The notes under the pieces are model-generated. The model saw only the letters and a list, made by a program, of their open reading frames with translations, did no database searches and had not been told where the DNA came from. Both the position numbers and the translations under genes were made by a program. Below are positions 18,890-26,502 of a stretch of 28,521 nucleotides of DNA, piece after piece. The stretch's first letter is position 1; each line of letters begins with the position of its first letter. The stretch is from a virus. The stretch is taken from the IMG/VR virus record IMGVR_UViG_3300023176_002675, positions 1-28,521 of that record; one strand, given 5' to 3'.

Positions 18890-20352
18890 TATATGTCTAC
18901 CTTTGTTACTGTGAAAGGATATCTTGCTTCCTTATAATACTTCTTACGCTCTGTCAGATGACGTTTAGCGTATTTGCAGGTAGATGTAATATCCCATATT
19001 TGTACGAAGTCTTTATCTTCAGCCTTACGAATGCCTCTACCAATTGATTGAATTACTCTTACAAATGACTTGCCAGGCTCGATAAGGACGAGATTAAAAA
19101 TCCTAGGAATATTGATACCAACAGCAGCCACCCCATATGTTGCGATAATAATTTTTCCATCTGATGTTTTAATTTCATCGTACTGTTCTTTTCTTTCATC
19201 AAGTTTCACATCTCCCTTGATAAATGTAGCGTCTGGTAAGTTATCTAATAATTTCTTACCTGTGTCTATTCTGTTAACTAGTACAAGTGTATTTCCGTTT
19301 TTTGCAACTGTCTTAATATGATTACTGATGTAATTTAATCTATTAGAATTAGTTACTAACCAGGAATATTCTTCTTGATAATTTCTAAATTCTTCAACAT
19401 CTTTGGTTTGTAAGATCTGTATATCTAATTTTGCTAATACGTTTTTTTCTTGTAAGTCATGTGCCGACACTTGATTAATTACTGGTCCTATACCAGCCAG
19501 GATACCTTGAAATTCCCATTTTTCTTTTGGAACTGTTCCTGTTAATCCCCAACGTATTGGTGCGTTGCGGAAATTCTGTGTAAGTAATTTTTTAAGTACT
19601 TCTGCTTTTGCTTGATGTACTTCGTCAATAATAACAGCATTTACACCTTCTGTAAATTCTGCAAGTGTTAATGTATCTCCATCATATTTTTTCTTATCTA
19701 ATACATTTAAACTTTGCCAAGTGCATACTGTATGTGTGTGATTTAATTCTTTACGATCACCAAAATAAACACCAACATCTAGTCCTAAATTTTTGTAATC
19801 TTCTTCAGTTTGTACAACAAGACTTTTGTTTGGAACAATGACCATTGTGCGGCCATAAGGCTCACATAAATGTGAAAGGGTAGCAGTTGTAATAGTTTTT
19901 CCTGCACCTGTTGCAACTTCCTGTAATGATTGTGGATGTTCTAAAAATTTGTTTACTACGTCATATTGATAATCACGTAGTACAATTGGCTGTCCTTCTA
20001 GTTGATGTCCCTTAGGCCAAGTCTTTCCTTTATCCGCCCAATAATTTTCTGTAATTTGTTCAAAATTAAATCTATGATGTAGTCTTTGATCTTGTACTTC
20101 AATGTCGTAACCATCGTTTTCAATAATAGGTAAAATTGTTTCTAAATGTGCTAAAAAGCCAGTACCTCCAATACCAAAAAAACTAACAGTTCCATCCCAT
20201 CTTCCTAATTTAAATGCCGGCATATGTCTTGCATACGGAAGATCAAATTTTAATTTGTTAGCGATCTTTCTTCTGGTTTCAACCGCAAGTCCTTCTACTT
20301 TAATATTGACTTCGTCTTTTATAACTAATTTACAATTCGACAATTTTTTCAC
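18889..20352 (-). CDS. uvsW: UvsW-type SF2 helicase
   Basis: The 487-residue protein has the full superfamily-2 set: an N-terminal DNA-binding region (LPYARHMPAFKLGRWDGTVS), Walker A QEVATGAGKT (144-153), motif II IIDEVHQ (DEVH, 243-246), motif III LTGTVP (270-275), and motif VI QSIGRGIRKAE near 436. UvsW in T4 unwinds R-loops and branched DNA and turns origin replication into recombination-dependent replication. The start at 20352 is GTG (MKKLSNCKLVIKDEVNIKVE) and lies 23 nt inside the preceding gene; TTG alternatives exist a few codons on. It is the second gene of the operon from the promoter at 21530-21558. Confidence 0.95.
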   Translation of the reverse strand: MKKLSNCKLVIKDEVNIKVEGLAVETRRKIANKLKFDLPYARHMPAFKLGRWDGTVSFFGIGGTGFLAHLETILPIIENDGYDIEVQDQRLHHRFNFEQITENYWADKGKTWPKGHQLEGQPIVLRDYQYDVVNKFLEHPQSLQEVATGAGKTITTATLSHLCEPYGRTMVIVPNKSLVVQTEEDYKNLGLDVGVYFGDRKELNHTHTVCTWQSLNVLDKKKYDGDTLTLAEFTEGVNAVIIDEVHQAKAEVLKKLLTQNFRNAPIRWGLTGTVPKEKWEFQGILAGIGPVINQVSAHDLQEKNVLAKLDIQILQTKDVEEFRNYQEEYSWLVTNSNRLNYISNHIKTVAKNGNTLVLVNRIDTGKKLLDNLPDATFIKGDVKLDERKEQYDEIKTSDGKIIIATYGVAAVGINIPRIFNLVLIEPGKSFVRVIQSIGRGIRKAEDKDFVQIWDITSTCKYAKRHLTERKKYYKEARYPFTVTKVDI

Positions 20353-21523
20353 CTTTATTCACTGTTCTAGTCAACTCTGTAGGTCTTATATTACCCACAT
20401 ACAACACACAAGGATGATGATTAATCATGTTACGTGTCATTGTCGTAGCAACAGGAGTTACGTAATTTGTAACTAACATTGTAACATCGTTTTCTTTTTT
20501 TAGCAACCACTTATGAGGTTTATGTTGGAAAATCAAAAACTTAGCACTGTCAATTTTACCACCAAACCCATTTTCGCTAACCCATTCATTAAATTCTGGG
20601 TCGTCTTTGTTAGATGCTCTAAAACAAACCCGCCATAATGATTTGTCTTTTTTCATAATTTCTAATGTTTGATTAAGTTCTTGCACCCATTCAAAAACAT
20701 CAGATGCTCTGTCTAATATTATAACAACTTTCTTAGGAGATTTTTCAACAAGAGAAACCATTTCGTGCATCTCTTTTACCCAAAATCTATTTGTTGTTTC
20801 TCTACATATCTTTTGTATACTGTTAGTAGGGTCGCCTGAATAGATATAGCCCATGTTCTTAGCCAGTATCAAGTTAGCATCATTATCATCTACAGCATTA
20901 TTACTAAAATATTCTAAAGCACTATCCGATGCATTCTTTAATTTTACTTTGTTATCTTCGATAAACGAATACGGAATATATCTGTGTGCCTGATGCCATA
21001 TTAATTCAATTTCATCTTTTGTTTCGATAAATGATTTATCGATTTCAAAATTATGTGTTTTACAGAACTCGTAAATGTTCATGACATTCTGTTCGTGTAA
21101 TGCCATGTACCTTACCTTTTTCTCTCTATCCCAATAGGTAAATTTACCATACTGACCGCTGAACGCTTCATCGTATGTGTCTTTGAAAGAATATGGAAAT
21201 CTAAAACCAATCGCTATTATTCCGTCTAGGATCTTTTCAATCCAAACTTGTTTCGATTGATCTAAAACTCTAAAAGGTTGTTTCCAAACAGGTAATTCGA
21301 TAAGTGCTTCATAGTCAATATGAGGTTTACAAACGTTTCTATACTTGTTCAAAAGTTTTAGAACATAGGCACCTTGCTTTTCTGTAAAAGACCTGCCATC
21401 TAATATATTTTGATAGAAACTATAGGCAGCACTCCTATCTTGATACTGCATACCAAGGTGGTTACTCTCTATGGTATCAACCATAGCAATGAAAATATCT
21501 TCGATGTATCTTGACGTAAGCAT
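20330..21523 (-). CDS. Unknown conserved protein coupled to UvsW, 397 aa
   Basis: The protein starts MLTSRYIEDIFIAMVDTIES at an ATG only 6 nt after a consensus -10 box, so its mRNA is predicted to be leaderless; an internal ATG at residue 14 is possible. The N-terminal region LGMQYQDRSAAYSFYQNILD looks helical and nucleic-acid-binding, the central part is polar and aromatic, and the C-terminal part has alternating strands and helices (KKVVIILDRASDVFEW, VTMLVTNYVTPVATTMTRNM) as in a degenerate RecA or SF2 domain without a Walker A motif. The 23-nt overlap with uvsW suggests coupled translation. I do not recognise a family; a UvsW partner is a reasonable hypothesis. Confidence 0.75.
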   Translation of the reverse strand: MLTSRYIEDIFIAMVDTIESNHLGMQYQDRSAAYSFYQNILDGRSFTEKQGAYVLKLLNKYRNVCKPHIDYEALIELPVWKQPFRVLDQSKQVWIEKILDGIIAIGFRFPYSFKDTYDEAFSGQYGKFTYWDREKKVRYMALHEQNVMNIYEFCKTHNFEIDKSFIETKDEIELIWHQAHRYIPYSFIEDNKVKLKNASDSALEYFSNNAVDDNDANLILAKNMGYIYSGDPTNSIQKICRETTNRFWVKEMHEMVSLVEKSPKKVVIILDRASDVFEWVQELNQTLEIMKKDKSLWRVCFRASNKDDPEFNEWVSENGFGGKIDSAKFLIFQHKPHKWLLKKENDVTMLVTNYVTPVATTMTRNMINHHPCVLYVGNIRPTELTRTVNKGEKIVEL

Positions 21524-21529
21524 AACTGT

Positions 21530-21558
21530 ATTATATTTTCTCTAGACAATAAAATCAA
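21530..21558 (-). promoter_or_regulatory. Sigma70 promoter for the UvsW operon
   Basis: TTGATT (21553-21558), a 17-nt spacer and TATAAT (21530-21535) on the minus strand. The predicted +1 is the A of ATG 21523, with the same geometry as the primase promoter. Confidence 0.8.
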
Positions 21559-22412
21559 GAATTAATTTGCTTTAATATAATATTTTCTAACCTTTTGATA
21601 GGAATACCTTGAGCTATTTCTTCGACAGTCCATTCGCAATGAGTTATTCTAGCAAACCATTCTTCCCTATCTGGAAGTTCAGGAGATTCAACTTTTTCAA
21701 TTGTTGTCGATACAGGGTAAGCAAGACTTGATGCATCTGTAATGACAGGAGTACCTTCAATTGCTGCCAATATTGGAGGTCCACTGTTATGATTAACTAC
21801 ACAATGATAGTTGTATGATATATTAAAATCGTCATAGGTGTTTAATACCCTTTGAGGATCCTGGCGTGTTACATTTTTAAATTCATGCTCTATACCTGGC
21901 ATTGGTGATCTTGGATGAGGTCTTATATGAATAGGCCTGTCAGTATATTTTCGTATTTCTTCAATCATCGATATGGTCCACGCCGACATAGATGGCATTC
22001 CTTCCCACTGTAAACTTTTTTGATGTTGGGTTGCAATTAAAATACTTTTATTTCTGTTATGATTAACTGGCTTTAGTTCAAGACCTAGTTTTTTAGGCCT
22101 ATCATAATCTAAATCAACATCATTACCGAACTCACCTAATCCATTAATATGATTAAGACATATTCTCCATGTCGAGTTACGCAATAGATTTCCTACTTCA
22201 ATGATTATAATAGGTTTATTCTTGATTTTACAGTTTTGATATATGGCTTTGTTTCCAGCCATACGTCCATTCCATAGCACTGACCATATCACTGCTACAT
22301 CTTCGTTGTCATTGACTATTTCGTGTCCTAACGCTTTTAAGCCTTGTTCGAAATAGTTAAATATTGGTGGGCTGTTAAGAGCTCCGTTTTCACGATGTAA
22401 TTTAAAACGCAT
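21555..22412 (-). CDS. GT-B-like glycosyltransferase paralogue 2
   Basis: The 285-residue protein shares the family C-terminus: VVNHNSGPPILAAIEGTPVI matches the '(N)S-x(5)-(A/S)-x-x-x-G-(V/T)-P' loop, followed by ELPDREEWFARITHCEWTVE and EIAQGIPIKR. The middle has PIHIRPHPRSPMPGIEHEF, a typical GT-B/KpsS-like segment that would contact the acceptor or donor phosphate. The N-terminus RFKLHRENGALNSPPIFNYF differs from the other copies. No signal peptide. A donor sugar cannot be named. A TTAAATA element lies 21 nt upstream, divergent from a CATAAATA element serving the + strand pair of genes. Confidence 0.7.
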   Translation of the reverse strand: MRFKLHRENGALNSPPIFNYFEQGLKALGHEIVNDNEDVAVIWSVLWNGRMAGNKAIYQNCKIKNKPIIIIEVGNLLRNSTWRICLNHINGLGEFGNDVDLDYDRPKKLGLELKPVNHNRNKSILIATQHQKSLQWEGMPSMSAWTISMIEEIRKYTDRPIHIRPHPRSPMPGIEHEFKNVTRQDPQRVLNTYDDFNISYNYHCVVNHNSGPPILAAIEGTPVITDASSLAYPVSTTIEKVESPELPDREEWFARITHCEWTVEEIAQGIPIKRLENIILKQINS

Positions 22413-22419
22413 ATTCTAC

Positions 22420-22427
22420 CATAAATA
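22420..22427 (+). promoter_or_regulatory. Late-type promoter CATAAATA (+)
   Basis: CATAAATA on the + strand, 22 nt before ATG 22450. It faces the minus-strand GTTAAATA at 22434-22441, in the same layout as at 15768-15784. Confidence 0.6.
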
Positions 22428-22433
22428 TAGTAG

Positions 22434-22441
22434 TATTTAAC
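22434..22441 (-). promoter_or_regulatory. Late-type promoter GTTAAATA (-)
   Basis: The minus-strand GTTAAATACTA lies 21 nt before the GT-like gene start at 22412 and repeats the + strand motif at 15777-15787. Confidence 0.5.
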
Positions 22442-22449
22442 GGTTTTCC

Positions 22450-22851
22450 ATGAGTAAGATTAAAAAAAGAATTACCAAAATTTTAAGAAAAGAGCCCAAA
22501 GACGCTTTAGTGATCGGGAATGGCGATTACATCTTACCAGTGTTGCTTGATATGTTCAACACTGTATTCATATGGAGCAAAACAACTGTTGATATTAAAG
22601 CACCTAACATAGTTATTAAGAAAGAATTAGATACAACATTTCATATGCCTGATATAAATGCAGTCTTTATAGACAGAGATTATGTGAAGTCATTAGACTA
22701 CATGAGTGCATTACTGGCCAAACCAAGTCCAGATGTTTTTATTGAAGGCAATGATGTAATTCCAAGGGAACAAACAACAAATCTATATAGACATAATTAC
22801 AACTGTACTGCACAAGCAGGAAGTTTTCATATTTGGACGAGAGTAAAATGA
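22450..22851 (+). CDS. Unknown protein ahead of GT-A gene, 133 aa
   Basis: A soluble 133-residue protein with a very basic N-terminus (MSKIKKRITKILRKEPKDAL) and a Rossmann-like start of the core (ALVIGNGDYILPVLLDMFNT then VFIWSKTTVDIKAPN). The C-terminal half has GNDVIPREQTTNLYRHNYNC. The glycine-rich loop and acidic follow-up look like a nucleotide-binding fold of about 110 residues, but no SAM or NAD motif is complete. The stop overlaps the ATG of the next gene (ATGA), so the two are co-translated. I would place it with the glycan pathway without naming a function. Confidence 0.65.
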   Translation: MSKIKKRITKILRKEPKDALVIGNGDYILPVLLDMFNTVFIWSKTTVDIKAPNIVIKKELDTTFHMPDINAVFIDRDYVKSLDYMSALLAKPSPDVFIEGNDVIPREQTTNLYRHNYNCTAQAGSFHIWTRVK

Positions 22852-23696
22852 CAATTAGCGTAGTGACAACATTTCATAAAAAAGGTTATGAAGATTATGG
22901 CAAAAGAATGATAAAAACATTCTTAGAAAATTGGCCAAGTGAAATAAAGTTATATGTATATGCTGAAGATTGTGAAGTAACTGAAACAGCACCTAATCTT
23001 ATTGTTAAAGATTTACATCAAGCCAGTCCAGATCTAGTAAAATTTAAAACAAAATGGAAAAATGTACCAAAAGCAAACGGCGACGTTAGTGACGATCCAA
23101 TAAGAAGTAAAAGAAGAGATAGCGGAAAAGGTTTTAAATGGCACGCCATACGTTTTGCACACAAAGTTTATTCAATTTTTGCCTGTGCAAAAGAATGTAA
23201 TACAGATTATTTAATGTGGATGGATGCTGACACAGTTTGTCATTCACCGATTAGCAAAAAAGCGTTTAATACCTTGTTTCCAGTAGATGCTGAATTAATG
23301 TATCTTGGAAGAAAAGGCAAATATTCAGAGTGTGGATTGTATTCTATGAAACTAGGTGCAGAAAATGTTCAAAAATTTCTAAGTGAGTTTCAACGTGTAT
23401 ACGATGAAGCAGAGAATGGAATATTTTTAATGGCTGAATGGCATGACAGTTTTGTTTTCGATGAAGTTAGACGTAAATTTCCTCATATGAGACAACATAA
23501 CTGGGCTGGCCACTTAACTGACCTAAGACCGAGACCTGGATACTCATCTGGAGAGGGGCACCCTTTGATAAATTGTGAGTGGGGAGCATACCTTGATCAC
23601 TTGAAAGGTGATAGAAAACGTGCAGGCGTTAGTAAGCGAGAAGATTTAAAGGTTATGAGAACCGAACCCTACTGGGTAAATCAACTAAAATCATAA
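22848..23696 (+). CDS. GT-A-like glycosyltransferase (copy 2), DxD motif
   Basis: ATG at 22848 shares four bases with the preceding stop (ATGA); an upstream TTG at 22833 would add five residues without support. The 282-residue protein mirrors the one at 16576-17328: KGFKWHAIRFAHKVYSIF, LMWMDADTVCH with D126-x-D128, and GKYSECGLYSMKLGAENVQ. The rest, including EWHDSFVFDEVRRKF and the Gly/Pro-rich PRPGYSSGEGHPLINCE, is typical of a GT-A domain with a lid region. It probably transfers a sugar from an NDP donor; acceptor and linkage are unknown. The gene converges with the radical-SAM gene by 6 nt. Confidence 0.82.
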   Translation: MTISVVTTFHKKGYEDYGKRMIKTFLENWPSEIKLYVYAEDCEVTETAPNLIVKDLHQASPDLVKFKTKWKNVPKANGDVSDDPIRSKRRDSGKGFKWHAIRFAHKVYSIFACAKECNTDYLMWMDADTVCHSPISKKAFNTLFPVDAELMYLGRKGKYSECGLYSMKLGAENVQKFLSEFQRVYDEAENGIFLMAEWHDSFVFDEVRRKFPHMRQHNWAGHLTDLRPRPGYSSGEGHPLINCEWGAYLDHLKGDRKRAGVSKREDLKVMRTEPYWVNQLKS

Positions 23697-24824
23697 AATT
23701 ATATGACCAACGTCAAGTTTGTTAATAGCAGTTGGTCCTTTCCAGTCGTGTTTCCAATAAACAAAGTCACTATTTGATACTTCACGGTATTGATACCTAG
23801 TAGGACAATGATCTAACATAGGTAATCCGTTGTTAATGAACGCATCTCGAGTAATTGTTTGATGAACGAAGTTAGTTATAGGTCCATCATAGAACTGACA
23901 CCACGGACCTGTGGCTAATTCTTCCATATCGATATTTGTTTTATCGGGCCATTGAATTAAGCGAAGTACTATGTTGCCCCAAGACACCATAATATGATAA
24001 GGATTGTCATCTCCCCATACTAATTCGGAATGAATTTTAATATCATCGCCTAAAATACTTTTTATTTTCTTAAATAACGCACTCAAGTAACTTCTATGCT
24101 TGTCTAAACTTCTACCAATGAAACTTCCGCAGCGTAATCTAAAATGATTTATGTGCTGGCTACTTAATCTTTGAATTTCTTCAAGAATAAATGGAACTTC
24201 ATCTAAACTTTCCATTGTATATCCAACATATGCGATATAATAGTCTTGTTCTTTTAAATTTTGTATTGCATCTAGCTGTTTGTTATGAACAATTTCGCCT
24301 TGATAGTTAGGATGATTAAGTCCAACGCATAAATGTCGCAATCCTGCCTCATAAACGTTTTTTGTAAATTGTTTTGATGCAAATCTAAGCCCATTAGTAA
24401 GCAAACTTATATTAGGATGTTGTAGTTCGCTTAGTTTAGCACAAAATTCTACAAAATCAGGTCGCAGTGTTGGCTCAGCTCCAGCAATCATAGGAGTACA
24501 ATCAGCGGGAAATTGTTTTACTCGTTGTAGAATCTCATCAATTGGTTTATCTTGAATTTTATTGTCTGGTAAATGGTAACAATGCGGACAATTCAACTGA
24601 CATCTGTCAGATGCTTCAAACAATATATGTTTTAGTTCAGGAATGTATCTTCTATGTTCTAAAGAATAATAAAATTCAGGATCTATTTCAACAATACTGT
24701 GTTGTTCTCCGTGCTCATGGCATTTTTTATACATTTTAATCATGCCTTCGTGTTCATATACTATTGCAGGTATATGTCTATAACACTCATCGCAAAGACT
24801 AACTGTATCGTGAATATGCAGCAT
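23691..24824 (-). CDS. Radical-SAM enzyme with N-terminal Cys-His domain
   Basis: The [4Fe-4S] motif C75-x3-C79-x2-C82 (RCQLNCPHCYH) is intact, followed by the GGEP-like AGAEPTLRPD (about 114-123), which contacts SAM, and SLLTNG. A separate N-terminal metal-like module has C11-x2-C14 and C35-x2-H38-G (KKCHEHG); this 'lC..C......C.eHG' start is found in MJ0619-like enzymes, the group of archaeal lipid-crosslinking radical-SAM enzymes. Late WCQF and HCPTRY cysteines could bind another cluster. At 377 residues it is a complete enzyme that generates a 5'-deoxyadenosyl radical. The 11-nt gap after an FkbM gene puts it at the end of a glycan operon; the substrate is unknown. Confidence 0.88.
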   Translation of the reverse strand: MLHIHDTVSLCDECYRHIPAIVYEHEGMIKMYKKCHEHGEQHSIVEIDPEFYYSLEHRRYIPELKHILFEASDRCQLNCPHCYHLPDNKIQDKPIDEILQRVKQFPADCTPMIAGAEPTLRPDFVEFCAKLSELQHPNISLLTNGLRFASKQFTKNVYEAGLRHLCVGLNHPNYQGEIVHNKQLDAIQNLKEQDYYIAYVGYTMESLDEVPFILEEIQRLSSQHINHFRLRCGSFIGRSLDKHRSYLSALFKKIKSILGDDIKIHSELVWGDDNPYHIMVSWGNIVLRLIQWPDKTNIDMEELATGPWCQFYDGPITNFVHQTITRDAFINNGLPMLDHCPTRYQYREVSNSDFVYWKHDWKGPTAINKLDVGHIIL

Positions 24825-24835
24825 ACTATTTTACC

Positions 24836-25582
24836 TTACCCGTGACGTTTTTTTGCAATTTCTTGTTTATCTTCTGGCAGTAAAGTGATATATGGTCCAG
24901 GTCCCAGTCTTCTGCCAAATGCTGATGATTTTTTAGGTGCATTTTTTCCTGATTTAGGAGCCATGATAAACATTCTTTTACTTTTAACATCTATCATATC
25001 ATAATTTCTATCTTCTAAGAACTTAACTATAACATCTACGTCAGCACTTACTTCAAATGCTATCCAAGGACTTTGATTTTCAATAATATTTTTCGCACCT
25101 TGTATAACTTGCCATTCATATCCTTGTACATCAATTTTTATTAAACTACAATTAGTGATATCTTGATCATCTAGTTTAACAACGTCAACATTATACAAAC
25201 CTGGAAGTTTTTCTTCACTCCATAACTTACTATTTCCACAATTTTTTATTTCGTCATGAAATTCAGAAGTTCCATTAAAGTCACTACACGCATAAGGTCT
25301 AATTTCACCTCTACCATTTAGGTTTTTTTCTAAACATTCTCTATTTCTAATACTAGGTTCAAAAGATAAAACATTTTTAAAGTGAGGTAACATAGGAATG
25401 CTCCAAACTCCTACATTTGCACCAACGTCAACAAATGTTTCTTTAGATGACATTTCTGATAGACATACATCTCTTTGTTTATTTTCGTATTGAGGATTTT
25501 CAGGTGACTTATCAACTTCGATATGCCTAGTCATTTTAGTATCACCTTCTGGTATGTACCATCCGTTATCTAGTTTTCTCAT
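24836..25582 (-). CDS. FkbM-family methyltransferase (copy 3)
   Basis: Motif I TFVDVGANVGVWSIPML (about 49-65) is a textbook FkbM SAM-binding loop; LSFEPS follows, and the FkbM hallmark CSLIKIDVQGYEWQVIQGA lies at about 144-162. The 248-residue length includes a basic C-terminal tail (KKSSAFGRRLGPGPYIT) absent from copies 1 and 2. The start at 25582 has AGGAGAT as ribosome-binding site and overlaps the upstream GT-like gene stop by 4 nt. Sequence outside the core differs from the other two, so they are likely separate acquisitions with different acceptors. Confidence 0.9.
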   Translation of the reverse strand: MRKLDNGWYIPEGDTKMTRHIEVDKSPENPQYENKQRDVCLSEMSSKETFVDVGANVGVWSIPMLPHFKNVLSFEPSIRNRECLEKNLNGRGEIRPYACSDFNGTSEFHDEIKNCGNSKLWSEEKLPGLYNVDVVKLDDQDITNCSLIKIDVQGYEWQVIQGAKNIIENQSPWIAFEVSADVDVIVKFLEDRNYDMIDVKSKRMFIMAPKSGKNAPKKSSAFGRRLGPGPYITLLPEDKQEIAKKRHG

Positions 25583-26502
25583 ATGTATCTCCTAATGAAC
25601 TGCCAAGCTTCTCCCGACCTTAATTCATCGAAGTTCCAGTGGCTCATAGATATTTTTTCGACCCAATGCTGTCTTTCAAACATCTTCGGATCTTCTATTC
25701 TTTTTAAATTTGTATTGCATACACCATTTACTTGACTATATGAAGGATCAGGATCAGTTACAAAAACAGGTACGCCTTCAATTAGACTTGCCACACTAGG
25801 AGAACTATTAAAAACTACTGTAGCCCATGCTGTTGCTAAATCTATTTTAATATTTGGTGCATTAGATAGACTTACATTTTTATGATTTATTCTTAGATAT
25901 TGTCTAACTTTTTTATCACCGGGATGCGCTCTAACTACTATAGGACGGTCGGTAAAATTTTTAATAGTTAAAATAGTTTTATCTAACCACTCTTGTACAG
26001 GCATTCCCTTCATACTCCAACCGCCATTACGCTGTAAACATAATAAAATATGTCGACCTGTTTTACGATAATCTTTTAAACTTAAATTTAAATTTTTACT
26101 AATTTTTTGCCAGCGTATTGGATCTATATCAGTATCAAAATAGAATCCTGTATTAGGAAACACTCCGTCAAAACTATATCTTAAATATCTTTTTGTGTTT
26201 CCTGGATCTGCATAAAGGAACAAATTACTATCTACAATAAGACTACGTTTGCCGACAGCTTTTTGCTTTTCCACAGCATTCTTCCTCAACATTAAATGAG
26301 GCGCAGACTTTCCGTGTTCATGAACAAAACCTTGTATAAATGCAACATCGCAATCAAGCAACGACATTTCTTTATGAGCAATGCCTGTATCTCCAGAAGC
26401 ATTTACACCTGCAATAAAGTTATCAAGAATTAGTGGTTTTTCTGGATTATTATTACTAGGCGGAATTCCCCTGTAGTATGCAACTGCTGTTAGATTAGAC
26501 AT
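25579..26502 (-). CDS. GT-B-like glycosyltransferase paralogue 3
   Basis: The 307-residue protein has the shared C-terminal pattern: VVFNSSPSVASLIEGVPVFV, then DPKMFERQHWVEKISMSHWN and FDELRSGEAWQFIRRY. The middle PIVVRAHPGDKKVRQYLRI resembles the HIRPHP region of paralogue 2. The N-terminus, AVAYYRGIPPSNNNPEKPL, is unlike the other copies, which suggests a different acceptor. No membrane segment or signal. The start overlaps the upstream GT-like gene by 8 nt. Fold is inferred from the pattern; KpsS/KpsC-like or CDP-glycerol-transferase-like activity is possible. Confidence 0.72.
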   Translation of the reverse strand: MSNLTAVAYYRGIPPSNNNPEKPLILDNFIAGVNASGDTGIAHKEMSLLDCDVAFIQGFVHEHGKSAPHLMLRKNAVEKQKAVGKRSLIVDSNLFLYADPGNTKRYLRYSFDGVFPNTGFYFDTDIDPIRWQKISKNLNLSLKDYRKTGRHILLCLQRNGGWSMKGMPVQEWLDKTILTIKNFTDRPIVVRAHPGDKKVRQYLRINHKNVSLSNAPNIKIDLATAWATVVFNSSPSVASLIEGVPVFVTDPDPSYSQVNGVCNTNLKRIEDPKMFERQHWVEKISMSHWNFDELRSGEAWQFIRRYI

